Of a stretch of 64,000 nucleotides of DNA, positions 17,922 to 26,755 are shown one piece after another. Within the stretch, counting starts at the first letter, position 1. Each line of letters starts with the position of its first letter. The DNA comes from JAHBNG01 sp039028975 (lineage in GTDB: Bacteria; Chloroflexota; Anaerolineae; Caldilineales; Caldilineaceae), in NCBI GenBank assembly GCA_039028975.1, contig JBCCHB010000090.1, forward strand, positions 1 to 64,000, given 5' to 3'. The notes under the pieces were generated by a model. That model made no database searches. It saw only the letters and a list, made by a program, of their open reading frames with translations, and was not told the DNA's origin. Position numbers and translations under genes: made by a program.

Positions 17922-19118
17922 TCATTCAACTCTCGTCACGTCAGACTCGTCTAGCTGCTCAATCTCCTCGTCAGAATATCCCAATTCCGTTAATATCTCT
18001 TGACTATGTTGTCCTAGTCGGGGGGCGGATCGGTGAAGCTCTGGCTGAGATTCAGACCAGGTGCTAGGAATAGCAGTCGTGCGGATATGGCCTTCGCTGG
18101 GGTGTTGCTGCTCGGGGAAGAAGTTGATGGTCTGTAGATGTTCATCTTCGAAGAGCTCTTCTAAGGTTGGTACGGCTGCGTGTGGCAAATCCGAGTTACC
18201 TAAAAGCTCAAGCCATTCAGCGGTGGTTCGTTGTCCAAGGCATTCCCGCACAAAGCCATATACGTCAACGATGTTTTGACCCCGGGTGGCCATGCTGGCA
18301 AAGATACCCTGGCCAATCAGCTCGGAACGACCAATAAGGTGAAGGAATTCGGTCCATTGTTTGTCGTTGTAGACCAACAGGGCTACGTGCCCATCTTTGG
18401 TTGCGTAGGGACGGCGGTTGGGATTGACGATGCGGGCATAGCCAGGTGGCCCTTCTGGTGGCTCAAAGGTGAAACCGCCAAGGTGATCGCTCATTAGAAA
18501 CTGAAGCATGGTCTCAAACATGGGCACCTCAACAGACTGTCCCTTGCCCGTGCGCTCTCGGTAGAAGAGGGCAGCGGTCACGGCGTTCACGACATTCAGC
18601 CCAGTCACTCGATCACAGAAGTTGGATGGCAGGAATTTAGGTTCATCGTCATAGGCTCGCTGAAAGAGGTTAGGGACGCCGACCATAGTCTGAATGAGAT
18701 CATCATAGGCGGCTCGCTCCGCATAGGGTCCATCCTGACTGAAGCCAAAGCAGGCCACATACACCAAACGGGGATTGATGATTGCCGCGTCTTCATAAGC
18801 CAAACCTAATCGACTCAAGGCTTGAGGGCGTACATTAGAGACCAGTACATCGCTGCGCTCAATCAGCTTGGCGATTACCTCTTTACCCTTAACTGCCTTT
18901 AGATCAAGAACAAGGCTGCGTTTGTTGCGGTTGTTGTTGAGAAAGAGATTGCTCATGCCTTCATTGCGTCCGCTGTTAGAGTAGCGAATAACATCACCTG
19001 CAGGTGGCTCAATCTTGATGACGTCCGCGCCCATGTCGCCCAAATGTTGGGTGGCAAACGGCCCCATGAGAACAGTCGTGAGATCGATTACTTTGATTCC
19101 CTGAAGTGGTCCTGGCAT
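17922..19118 (-). CDS. CaiB/BaiF-type class III CoA-transferase
   Basis: The 398-residue protein opens with PLQGIKVIDLTTVLMGPFATQHLGDMGADVIKIEPPAGDVIR, the standard start of class III CoA-transferases, and has NRNKRSLVLDLK and LIERSDVLVSNVRPQALSRLGL after it. The GYDDLIQT-equivalent here is AAYDDLIQTMVG, giving the catalytic Asp region. Members move CoA between carboxylic acids by a ping-pong mechanism as intertwined dimers. The ATG lies 10 bases after the stop of the MttB-like gene, and its ribosome site (aggatga) overlaps that stop, so the two are translationally coupled. By context a carnitine- or betaine-like acid is a plausible substrate. Confidence 0.88.
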   Translation of the reverse strand: MPGPLQGIKVIDLTTVLMGPFATQHLGDMGADVIKIEPPAGDVIRYSNSGRNEGMSNLFLNNNRNKRSLVLDLKAVKGKEVIAKLIERSDVLVSNVRPQALSRLGLAYEDAAIINPRLVYVACFGFSQDGPYAERAAYDDLIQTMVGVPNLFQRAYDDEPKFLPSNFCDRVTGLNVVNAVTAALFYRERTGKGQSVEVPMFETMLQFLMSDHLGGFTFEPPEGPPGYARIVNPNRRPYATKDGHVALLVYNDKQWTEFLHLIGRSELIGQGIFASMATRGQNIVDVYGFVRECLGQRTTAEWLELLGNSDLPHAAVPTLEELFEDEHLQTINFFPEQQHPSEGHIRTTAIPSTWSESQPELHRSAPRLGQHSQEILTELGYSDEEIEQLDESDVTRVE

Positions 19119-19128
19119 ACGGGGCGCG

Positions 19129-20667
19129 TCATCCTACTCTTTTGCGGCGGTTTTGTCGGCGTTCTCGTCGGACGGGGGTACGAGATTCACTCTTTTCGGG
19201 CAATGGAGGAATCGGTGGCAACGCTCGACCGGAAGTTATGCCCTTCTCAATCAGGCGTCTCATTTCAGCATCTACATCGGGGGAAGTGTCGATAGGTGTA
19301 TAGTTGGCTAGACGTTCTTCTACTTCTTCTGTGGCGCGCTGCATTAGATCTTTGCTACCAGCTTTGGCCCAGCTATCCTCGTTTTTGCGGTCAAACACCT
19401 GGCCAGGTAGATAGAGTTGTTGGGGCCAGTGAGTTAAGGTGTGAGCTGAAGTTAGCATATGCTCATCGGCCAGTTGAGCTTTAACCAATTCTACGGTAGG
19501 CAAATCATCGATGGGTGCCACCTCTCGCAACAAGTGATGGATCTGCCCACATAGCTCGTTATCGAAGACGAGTTTGGGCAGGGAGAAGGTCAACACATAA
19601 TCGAGCATTCCCGGCCCAGAGACCGAGTTGACGCCAGCCAATCCAGCCAACAGTCCACTTCCAAAGGTCTCAGCACCCGCCTGAGCATCCAAGAATTTGG
19701 CATCACTCAGGGCCATATAGGCTTGAGTTGGCAACTTTAGCGTTTTGCCAATGGCGGCATAGATTACGTCAAGATGAAGGGCTTCAATGCCAAGCATAGG
19801 CGCAGATGCCTCGCTCATGTGGAAGGAGGCTGGTGCGCCGCCAAATATAACTGGTGTTCCCGGTTTGATCAGTTGGGCCATCACCACACCCGCCAGCACA
19901 TCTACCGTATGAAATACTGCGGCCCCCACCAAAGTGACTGGTGCAATCAGCCCCATAAGGGTGACAGGGACAATCTCCACAGGGATTCCCCACTCGGCAC
20001 AGTCGAGCAAGTTCTGACAGGAATCCTCGCTGTAGCGAAAGTTTCCTGTTGCGGTAATGGTAAAGATGGACATGGGGCGCGCCCTTAGTTCCTCCCTATC
20101 TTTGCAGAAGAGGGCCATCATTTCACCCATCCTTGGCACACCGTGTTCGGTGAATGCGCCAGAAACCACGGGCTTTATGGAGTGAATCAGACATAGGTAG
20201 AGCCGCCAAGCATCCGAGACTTGAGGATCAATATCCTCGTTAGTTGAAAATGCCGTAGATGGATAGGCGATGTGCTCCATGCCGTCGACCAGCCGGATAT
20301 ACTCAACAAAATCAGCCGTCGTGGCTAAACGGCTCTCGCCGCTACGGTGATCCAAAATTTTAAGCGCGCTAGATGCAGGTGTAAAGTGTACTGCGTCTCC
20401 GCCGATGACAGTATGGGGTTGGCCATTGCGCTTGTAAAGCGTAAATGATTCGGGTGCCCTTGAGAGGGCCTTCTCTACCACATCAAGGGGGAAGAGCAGA
20501 CGTTTGCTGCTCTGGTCCTCACGTAAGCCTCTTTGTAGCAATTGCTCGCGCAGATTGGCGCTACGAATCTCCATACCGATCTCGGCAAGAATGGATATGG
20601 ATTCATCAATGATTCGACTAATTAAGTGATCGTCAAGGACGTTTAAACTCAGGCGCATGGGATTCAA
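19129..20667 (-). CDS. MttB-superfamily (trimethylamine/quaternary amine) methyltransferase, non-pyrrolysine type
   Basis: The 512-residue protein matches the MttB superfamily in length and pattern: an N-terminal region with ESISILAEIGMEI and EKALSRAPESFTLYKRN, a central SGAFTEHGVPRMGEMMALF, PVTLVGAAVFHTVDVLAGVV, GTPVIFGGAPASFHMS and the late TFGSGLLAGLAGVNSVSGPGMLDYVL. The frame has no internal stop, so it is not the amber-codon (pyrrolysine) form; it belongs with MtgB/MtcB-like enzymes that demethylate quaternary amines to a corrinoid protein. No corrinoid protein or reactivase gene is in the window. The C terminus ends in an unusual Arg-rich tail (RRERRQNRRKRVG). First gene of a pair with the CoA-transferase. 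Confidence 0.85.
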   Translation of the reverse strand: MNPMRLSLNVLDDHLISRIIDESISILAEIGMEIRSANLREQLLQRGLREDQSSKRLLFPLDVVEKALSRAPESFTLYKRNGQPHTVIGGDAVHFTPASSALKILDHRSGESRLATTADFVEYIRLVDGMEHIAYPSTAFSTNEDIDPQVSDAWRLYLCLIHSIKPVVSGAFTEHGVPRMGEMMALFCKDREELRARPMSIFTITATGNFRYSEDSCQNLLDCAEWGIPVEIVPVTLMGLIAPVTLVGAAVFHTVDVLAGVVMAQLIKPGTPVIFGGAPASFHMSEASAPMLGIEALHLDVIYAAIGKTLKLPTQAYMALSDAKFLDAQAGAETFGSGLLAGLAGVNSVSGPGMLDYVLTFSLPKLVFDNELCGQIHHLLREVAPIDDLPTVELVKAQLADEHMLTSAHTLTHWPQQLYLPGQVFDRKNEDSWAKAGSKDLMQRATEEVEERLANYTPIDTSPDVDAEMRRLIEKGITSGRALPPIPPLPEKSESRTPVRRERRQNRRKRVG

Positions 20668-20747
20668 TACTCGCTCAAGAAGTTGGTGATAAGTATGTTA
20701 TCGATTCAAACTGTGTCTCTGACAGTCCGTCAATGAATTGAGAATGA

Positions 20748-21209
20748 TTACCCATCAATTAAGACTTTCTCCATATCAATCACCCAGTCCTCAACGCCAT
20801 CATAAACGCCGTCAACATAGGATTCCTTACCATCATGTTGGTAGCCAAGTTTACGGTATAGTTGATGCCCAGGGTCGGCTGGGTCAGGTGAGGCAGCAAG
20901 TCCAATCGTTTGAAAGCCGCGCTGCATGGCACGTTTTTCGCACTCAAGCAAGAGGGCTTGGGCATATCCTTTCCGTCTTTTATCAACTTTGGTAAAAAGA
21001 TCCTCAATATCTGGGTAGTCAGGGTAAGTTGATTTGCCGGTGTATTTTAAAAAGACGAAGCTGACAACTTCGTCGGCTTCTTCCACGATTAGAAATTCTC
21101 CCTTACCATTGGTTTGCGCGGTCAACCGATAAGCGATGTGCTCATCAAAGTTGGGACGCATCTGACGAAGGGATGAGGTGTCTTTTTCGGTTGCGTTTCG
21201 AATGTTCAT
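20748..21209 (-). CDS. GNAT-family N-acetyltransferase
   Basis: This 153-residue protein has the GNAT fold pattern: an initial MNIRNATEKDTSSLRQM helix, the central GEFLIVEEADEVVSFVFLKY strands, and the acetyl-CoA loop region VDKRRKGYAQALLLECEKRAMQRGF (R-x-x-G-x-A). A late DPGHQLYRKLGYQHDG segment is the usual C-terminal helix-strand. The substrate is unknown. It sits 80 bases upstream of the MttB-like gene and 25 bases downstream of the metallo-hydrolase stop, all on the minus strand, so they may form one transcript. Confidence 0.8.
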   Translation of the reverse strand: MNIRNATEKDTSSLRQMRPNFDEHIAYRLTAQTNGKGEFLIVEEADEVVSFVFLKYTGKSTYPDYPDIEDLFTKVDKRRKGYAQALLLECEKRAMQRGFQTIGLAASPDPADPGHQLYRKLGYQHDGKESYVDGVYDGVEDWVIDMEKVLIDG

Positions 21210-21234
21210 GACAATCGGGATAGTTTTTATCCTA

Positions 21235-22200
21235 TCAACGAACTATAAATCGCCGCTTTCCATCTATAATACGTTCTTCAATTGCCTCATCAATCAGCAG
21301 AAGATCCAGATATCCAATCAGCGCACTTAGACCTGTAAAACGCATACCCCGGGGATGGTGCTTATACATTACATCCAAGAGATCCTCTATTTGTTCTTTA
21401 CCCTTACGCACCAACTCAAGACACTCGCCCTTGCGTAGGGAAATACGTTGGCGTTGGCGCTCAATCAGCTCTTGAAAATCAGAAAAAGGTTCGCCATGCC
21501 CTGGATAAACGTGACGAATAGCCATCTTCTCAATGAGATCAAACATCTCAAGTAGTTTGGGGAGGCTGATTTCTCGTTCAAGATTATCAGTTAAGCGATG
21601 TTCCAACACGGGTGCGGGTGTCAAAGCTAGCAGCATGTCCGCTGCCAAGAACTGCTCGGTCTCTGGCTGGTAGAAGCAGGTTTGAGTATTGCTGTGGCCT
21701 GGGGCATAGAGCACCTGCCAAGGTAGCCCACCCATCTGAATCAGATCATCCAGCCCAAATGTCTCAACACGCTCTCTAGGAACAGACGACCAGATAGTCA
21801 TGGTCTGTGCCATGCCGTCGAGAATCCCATTGCGATCATCATCAGCCAGATCAAACTGGTTGAGTGTAGTCTGCATAAAGTCCTGTCGCTGTTGCCACAT
21901 TGTGTCCGTGTCATATGCCCAGGGTTCAATCTGTTCCCAAATCAACAAAGTGGCTGGGCTATTGGCAATGATGCGTCCGGCCATGCCCATATGATCCACG
22001 TGGGCATGGGTAACAACAACTTTCTGGATGTCAGCAGGTGCAAGACCATTTTCAGCAAGCGCATCAACCAAGACATTCCAGCTCTCATCTGTGTCAATTC
22101 CGCAATCGACGAGCAGCGGTTCTGGCTCGACAAATAGGTATGTATTGGCCGGGCCAACGGAAAAGGGTGTGGGTAAAGATATGTGAATGGGTTGATTCAC
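21235..22200 (-). CDS. Metallo-beta-lactamase-fold hydrolase
   Basis: The 321-residue protein carries the metal motif THAHVDHMG (HxHxDH) near residues 64-72, then APGHSNTQTCFY and VYPGHGEPF, which supply the later His ligands. A C-terminal helical extension (about 230-321) contains a winged-helix-like region similar to the LACTB2-type extension. The start is a GTG at 22200 with ggag seven bases upstream. Members hydrolyse thioesters, lactones or phosphodiesters; none can be chosen here. In this cluster a CoA-thioesterase role is possible but unproven. Confidence 0.8.
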   Translation of the reverse strand: MNQPIHISLPTPFSVGPANTYLFVEPEPLLVDCGIDTDESWNVLVDALAENGLAPADIQKVVVTHAHVDHMGMAGRIIANSPATLLIWEQIEPWAYDTDTMWQQRQDFMQTTLNQFDLADDDRNGILDGMAQTMTIWSSVPRERVETFGLDDLIQMGGLPWQVLYAPGHSNTQTCFYQPETEQFLAADMLLALTPAPVLEHRLTDNLEREISLPKLLEMFDLIEKMAIRHVYPGHGEPFSDFQELIERQRQRISLRKGECLELVRKGKEQIEDLLDVMYKHHPRGMRFTGLSALIGYLDLLLIDEAIEERIIDGKRRFIVR

Positions 22201-22554
22201 GCAGCGGCTCCATTTTCATTCTGAGAGTATGAGTTGGTTGTAGAGTTCAGACGGATGATTGTCTCCTTGGTCAATTCGTTTTGTCAGAACAATAATATGA
22301 TCTCCACCGTTTTTGCACCAGATCATAAAGATGGCATCAATTCGTTTTGTCAGAACAATAGTATAATCTTCACGGTGCAATGAGCATTAGCTCATCAGTA
22401 TAACATCTTTTGATTTGGAAGAGGGAAAAATACGGCATAGGAAAAAATTGAATGGGAAAAGTTGAATCATACCGGCATTGGCGAATGGGTGACAGGATCG
22501 CGATTGCCCAATTCAAGCCTTCTAGTTGCCTTGGAGCTGTGGTATAGTTAGCTC
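22201..22554. other. Intergenic region with a 40-bp direct repeat
   Basis: A segment beginning tcaattcgttttgtcagaac occurs at 22271 and again at 22337, and the similarity runs for about 40 bases with four or so differences; the period is 66. No gene is seen. The end of the region holds the promoter listed at 22540-22548. Confidence 0.6.
22540..22548 (+). promoter_or_regulatory. Extended -10 promoter giving a likely leaderless transcript
   Basis: TGGTATAGT (TGn plus TATAGT at 22543-22548) ends six bases before the ATG at 22555, so transcription would begin at or very near the start codon. No ribosome site is seen in this gap. No good -35 box is evident, as is usual for extended -10 promoters. 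Confidence 0.5.
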
Positions 22555-23775
22555 ATGGCAACAAAAAAGATCATCACACCCCAAAGTGCCCGTCGACTGG
22601 CCATCTCTGCACAACAGCTCAGTGGTCCAATACCCAAAGCCAATCGCGAATCCATGCTTAAAGTACTGGGTCATATTCGCTGCCTTCAAATGGATCCCAT
22701 CAGAGCGGTTGAGCGCACCCAATATCTGGTTCTCTGGTCTCGATTAGGTCAATATGATCGAGAGGAGTTCCATCGATTGGTCTACCAGGAGCGCGCCCTC
22801 TTTGAATATTGGGCACATGCAGCTTCTTTTGTGCTGACCGAAGATTACCCCCTCCATGAATATATGATGCGACGGTACGGTCAAGATGGTTCCGCTTGGT
22901 CCAAAAGATTGAGAACCTGGGTCAAGGATAACCAGAGCTTTTGCGATTTTGTCCTCGACGAAATCACCGGGCGTGGCCCACTATTGACCCAAGATATTAA
23001 GGACCAGTCCAAAGTGCCGTGGGCATCCAGCGGCTGGACATCAGGCCGCAGCGTCTCGTACATGATCGACTATCTATGGAGTAGCGGTCAACTTATGGTT
23101 GCCCAGCGAGATGGACTCAAACGTTGGTGGGATCTCACGGAACGAGTGTTGCCAGAAGGGGTGCCTGATGGCGGTTGGTCTGCTGCCGACGTAACGCGTG
23201 ATGCGCTTCAAAAGTCACTAAAAGGGTTAGGCATAGCCCAATCTAAACATATCAACCACCACTTTATAGAAGGGCGCTATCCAGAGCTTGACAGGGTTCT
23301 AACCCAACTGGTAACTGAGGGGTTGGTCGAGCCAGTCCAAGTGAAGGGCTGGGAGGGGGAGTGGTTTATCCACACAGAGATGCTCCCCCTACTTCAGCGG
23401 ATCGAGGCGGGAGATTGGCGACCGCGTACAGTGCTGCTATCGCCCTTTGACAATCTGATTCGGGATCGGGATCGCACTGAACTGATGTGGGATTTCATGT
23501 ATCGGATTGAGATCTACGTACCCCAGGCCAAACGTCAGTACGGTTACTATGTTCTACCGATTCTGAGGGGAGATCGCCTCATCGGTCGCATTGACCCCAA
23601 GATGGACCGGAAGAAAGGGCAACTCGTTGTCAACCAGATCTATTTAGAATCCAAAGTCAAAGAGAGTAAAGCCCTAGCCACTGAGCTAAGACGGAGTATC
23701 CAAAGCTTGGGACGTTTTCTGGAGGCCACAACCATCGAATACGGTCCTGATGTCCCCCAAATTTTTCGCTCATGA
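22555..23775 (+). CDS. YcaQ-like winged-helix DNA glycosylase family protein (HTH_42)
   Basis: The 406-residue protein matches the YcaQ/AlkX-type family: an N-terminal ITPQSARRLAISAQQL helix, then VLGHIRCLQMDPIRAVERTQYLVLWSRLG containing the QxD catalytic-type motif, then YWAHAASFVLTEDYPLHEYMM. Winged-helix segments and a C-terminal beta-barrel region (TVLLSPFDNLIRDRDRTELMWDFMYRIEIYVP, later YYVLPILRGDRLIGRIDPKMDRKKG) follow. E. coli YcaQ unhooks interstrand DNA crosslinks; self-resistance relatives occur in antibiotic producers. A repair role is inferred. Its stop overlaps the start of the next gene by four bases. Confidence 0.82.
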   Translation: MATKKIITPQSARRLAISAQQLSGPIPKANRESMLKVLGHIRCLQMDPIRAVERTQYLVLWSRLGQYDREEFHRLVYQERALFEYWAHAASFVLTEDYPLHEYMMRRYGQDGSAWSKRLRTWVKDNQSFCDFVLDEITGRGPLLTQDIKDQSKVPWASSGWTSGRSVSYMIDYLWSSGQLMVAQRDGLKRWWDLTERVLPEGVPDGGWSAADVTRDALQKSLKGLGIAQSKHINHHFIEGRYPELDRVLTQLVTEGLVEPVQVKGWEGEWFIHTEMLPLLQRIEAGDWRPRTVLLSPFDNLIRDRDRTELMWDFMYRIEIYVPQAKRQYGYYVLPILRGDRLIGRIDPKMDRKKGQLVVNQIYLESKVKESKALATELRRSIQSLGRFLEATTIEYGPDVPQIFRS

Positions 23776-24620
23776 ATTTAAATATTGAATCTTTGCTCAA
23801 TGCCTGTCAGAAATTACAAGTGGACTATCGCGTTCTCCATTCAGGGCAGAATGTAGTGGAGGTACAGACGCCGGCTGGGCCACGTTTCTTTGTCAACTGG
23901 AGTACGCCACTCAATGATCAAGGTGTAGTCAAACTCTGTGAAGACAAGGATTATACCTCCACGCTGCTGGAAGGTGTGATCAACATGCCCTGCACGCGCG
24001 CCTTTTTGGATCCTCACGTAAACCCTGCCTATAAGCGCTATCGCAGCCATACAACATTCTCTCAGGTCATTCAGGAGATTGAAGCGGAATTTGCCTATCC
24101 ATTTATCCTCAAACGCAACCGAGGTTCCCATGGGACCAATGTATTTCGCATTGAAACCAGTGGCGAGTTGGAGCAGAAGCTGGCCCTGATCTTTGACAAG
24201 AAGCACAAAGATTATGACTATGTGGTTTTGGCCCAAGAGGTGATTGACATTGATGCTGAATTCCGCTCGATCTTCTTAGCAGGTGCACATCAATTCTCCT
24301 ACCGCAAGGACACAACAGGAGCCACATTTTCTGGCAACCTCAGTCCCTTTCGCTGGGGAGATACAAAAGCTCAATTGATCACGGATGAGGAGTTGAATCA
24401 GCAAATTTGTGGGTTTATGGCTCCAGCACTAGCTACCTTACCTATTCCTTTCGTTGGCGCAGATATTGCACGGGATCAAGATGGAACATTTTGGCTGATC
24501 GAGCTGAATGCAGCACCGGGTTTCGGATTCTTTATTCGGGATTGTGGTCGCGAATTGGTCGATATTCTCTATGAAAAGATGCTCTATCAGTTAGGAATTC
24601 CTAAATCATTCCGGGAATGA
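23772..24620 (+). CDS. ATP-grasp-like ligase family protein
   Basis: The 282-residue protein has a PFILKRNRGSHGTNVFRI segment (ATP-binding Lys and glycine loop, near residue 115-135), an acidic hinge DYDYVVLAQEVIDIDAEFRSIFLAG, and a final GADIARDQDGTFWLIELNAAPGFGFF with the metal-binding Glu and Asn of ATP-grasp enzymes. It is related in form to RimK-type ligases, which join an amino acid to a carboxylate. The substrate is unknown. Its ATG overlaps the stop of the YcaQ-like gene (ATGA), so the two proteins are made together, although I know of no established link between them. Confidence 0.7.
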   Translation: MNLNIESLLNACQKLQVDYRVLHSGQNVVEVQTPAGPRFFVNWSTPLNDQGVVKLCEDKDYTSTLLEGVINMPCTRAFLDPHVNPAYKRYRSHTTFSQVIQEIEAEFAYPFILKRNRGSHGTNVFRIETSGELEQKLALIFDKKHKDYDYVVLAQEVIDIDAEFRSIFLAGAHQFSYRKDTTGATFSGNLSPFRWGDTKAQLITDEELNQQICGFMAPALATLPIPFVGADIARDQDGTFWLIELNAAPGFGFFIRDCGRELVDILYEKMLYQLGIPKSFRE

Positions 24621-24674
24621 TTTGTTAGCGTTTACATTCCATTTACATCTTCCCCTTTCTATCCTCACCAACTT

Positions 24675-24757
24675 TGTTATACTGATCCCTGCCACGAATG
24701 AAAAAAGCTTTTTGTAACTACTCGGTCAGCATGGCCGGGTAGTTACGCTTTTTCGTG
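24675..24757 (+). ncRNA. Short promoter-hairpin unit, possible small RNA or isolated terminator
   Basis: TGTTATACT, an extended -10 (TATACT at 24678-24683), is followed at once by a strong nested hairpin. The inner arms are gtaactactcgg (24714-24725) and ccgggtagttac (24735-24746); the outer arms are cacgaa...aaaaagc (24693-24708) and gctttttcgtg (24747-24757). If transcribed, it would yield an RNA of about 65-70 bases made almost wholly of the stem. It may instead simply terminate the ATP-grasp gene. Confidence 0.4.
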
Positions 24758-24776
24758 AATAACATTAGTATACTTC

Positions 24777-24874
24777 GCCAGAAAAGTCTTGTCCCGTCTA
24801 CTCAATTAATTTACTATGCGAAGTCCCGAGAAGGGAGGGGGATTCCCGCCTTCACGAGAACAAGCTTTTCTGGC
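24777..24874 (-). repeat. 98-bp MITE-like element, copy 1
   Basis: Termini gccagaaaag (24777-24786) and cttttctggc (24865-24874) are perfect inverted repeats. On the minus strand it aligns along its whole length with the copies at 27913 and 52282 (gccagaaaagcttgttc, then gtgaaggcggg, then ccctcccttctcgg). No coding capacity. Confidence 0.8.
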
Positions 24875-24925
24875 CATCTATAGGGCTCAGTTGGGTCTTA
24901 TAGACTTAGTCAGGAGAAAAAATGT

Positions 24926-26644
24926 ATGTTCAAGAGACGAAAAGTAGTCATTGTATGGGCACTCTCGGTAGGCATCACGCTCTGTATTGCGCTTCTTTCT
25001 CTTATGCGCCCTGCGATGGCAACTGTTCATTCAGCCGAGGTTGACTCAGAACGCTTGGATCCAGAAAATGCTCTTTCAGAGAAGGTGAACTCGGAGCTAG
25101 TTCAGTTGCCTACTGAACTTGAGGCTCAGAACGCGCGTCAGGAATTGGACCTCCATTCTGTTCGACAGACCTTGGTCTTCACCAATCTATTCGTCCTCAA
25201 CAGCAGTCCAACACGATTGGGAGAGGCGACCTACTTCACCGCAGCCATCTCTACGACCAGCCCAATCTCAGTTCAGTGGGCTTTTGGAGACGGAAATGCA
25301 GGCACAGGTCTCACGACAACCCACACATACACCGCACCTGGAACCTATGAAGCAACGGTCACCGTCACAGACAATACGCAAACCCTCACCAGCACAACCC
25401 AAGCGGCAATCCTAAATGCCTACACACTCTACCTACCCGCTACCTTCGAATCCATTGGGCCGCCTGTCAAGGTCGGAGCACAGCTTGCGGCCGATATTCG
25501 CACTGCTTTTACCAACACGATTCTAGCAGCCAATTTAGCCACGGTCCACCAGGTAGGCAGCAGGTGGATTCGTTTTGGCGTGCCGCGGCATCGTCTGGAA
25601 GTTTCTCCCGGCGTCTATGAGTGGGACACCCTAGACAATACGTTGGATCATATCGAAGCGGCGGACCTGTCACCATTGCCCTTTGTGTACGGAACTCCAT
25701 CTGACATTGAAGCCAACGATTGTGGTCCAGCGTCTGATATGGTGGCATTTGATGATTTTATGTCCGTCTTGGTGGCTCGCTATGCGGACCAGGTTGGCGC
25801 ATGGGAGTTCGTAAACGAGCCAGATGCCAAAACTCGATATGATCCGTGGGGGCCAATTATTGGCTGTTATGGGCTTGTTCCAGAAGCTTACGCAGCCCAG
25901 CTAGAAGTCTTCCATCGTAACGTCCGTCAATATGATCCAACGGCACTGGTGGTCTCTGGTGGACTGGCTTATGACAACTGGCCCATCTTTGAGCGCACCT
26001 TCTGGGATGAGGCGTTGAAGGCTGGAGCTGGCCAATTTTTTGACGTAGCCAATTTCCACTATTACCCCATCAACCCAGTAGAGTTTCCTACGATGAAACA
26101 CAAATATGACGAAATTGTGGGGACCATGAGCGCCAACAATGTATTTGGCAAACAAGTATGGGTAACAGAGACGGGCATGTGGGTCAACCATGGAGGCAGC
26201 CTAGAAGCCCACAAAAACTTTATTGTTCAGCAGCAGACCATCGGCTATGCAGCTGGCATTGAGAACATCTTCTGGTATGATCCCCAAGCCAGACCGCTTG
26301 GGCCGGAGCACATTCATCGCTGGTTCTTTACAGAAGATAGGGAACCAATCAATGGCTTTGAGACCTATCAGCTCTATACGAGCAAGGTTAGAGGCACTAT
26401 TGCTCGCGGTAAGGCGACCAATTTTCCAGACAATATAGAGGCGTATCGATTCATAACAAGTAATCGTGAGCTGTATGTTGCCTGGTCAAATACGATTACC
26501 GAAAACGTAACCCTTGACGCAAAGTTGGATGCAACAGTGACGAGCCGGGATGGAGATGTGATGTTTACCGTACCAGCAGAAGACGGACAAGTCACGGTTG
26601 AAATTGGTACAACACCCATCTATATAGAGTTTATAGAGCCATAA
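24926..26644 (+). CDS. Secreted PKD-domain glycoside hydrolase (clan GH-A, GH39-like)
   Basis: The 572-residue protein has a signal peptide with core VIVWALSVGITLCIALLSL. Residues about 85-165 form a PKD domain (WAFGDGNAGTG, then THTYTAPGTYEATVTVTD). A LYLPATFES linker leads to a TIM barrel with WIRFGVPRHRLEVSPGVYEW. The likely acid/base is E298 in EFVNEPD and the likely nucleophile is E415 in VTETGMW, the usual pair at the ends of strands 4 and 7 in clan GH-A retaining enzymes. A small beta domain ends the protein. Substrate is unknown (GH39 members take beta-xylosides and uronides). aggag lies at 24912-24916, nine bases upstream. Single gene between two hairpin units. Confidence 0.78.
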   Translation: MFKRRKVVIVWALSVGITLCIALLSLMRPAMATVHSAEVDSERLDPENALSEKVNSELVQLPTELEAQNARQELDLHSVRQTLVFTNLFVLNSSPTRLGEATYFTAAISTTSPISVQWAFGDGNAGTGLTTTHTYTAPGTYEATVTVTDNTQTLTSTTQAAILNAYTLYLPATFESIGPPVKVGAQLAADIRTAFTNTILAANLATVHQVGSRWIRFGVPRHRLEVSPGVYEWDTLDNTLDHIEAADLSPLPFVYGTPSDIEANDCGPASDMVAFDDFMSVLVARYADQVGAWEFVNEPDAKTRYDPWGPIIGCYGLVPEAYAAQLEVFHRNVRQYDPTALVVSGGLAYDNWPIFERTFWDEALKAGAGQFFDVANFHYYPINPVEFPTMKHKYDEIVGTMSANNVFGKQVWVTETGMWVNHGGSLEAHKNFIVQQQTIGYAAGIENIFWYDPQARPLGPEHIHRWFFTEDREPINGFETYQLYTSKVRGTIARGKATNFPDNIEAYRFITSNRELYVAWSNTITENVTLDAKLDATVTSRDGDVMFTVPAEDGQVTVEIGTTPIYIEFIEP

Positions 26645-26755
26645 CCAAGTATAAAGGGGGCATCTACACCCGGATCTACCTCCACCGTAAGGAAGGGATA
26701 CACAAAATTGCTTAGATAGACAAGTCATTTTGCCAATGTAGCGTGACAGCCACCG

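Noticed and set aside
19129..20667. Pyrrolysine (in-frame amber) in the MttB-like gene
   Set aside because: The 512-codon frame is uninterrupted, so no read-through is needed.
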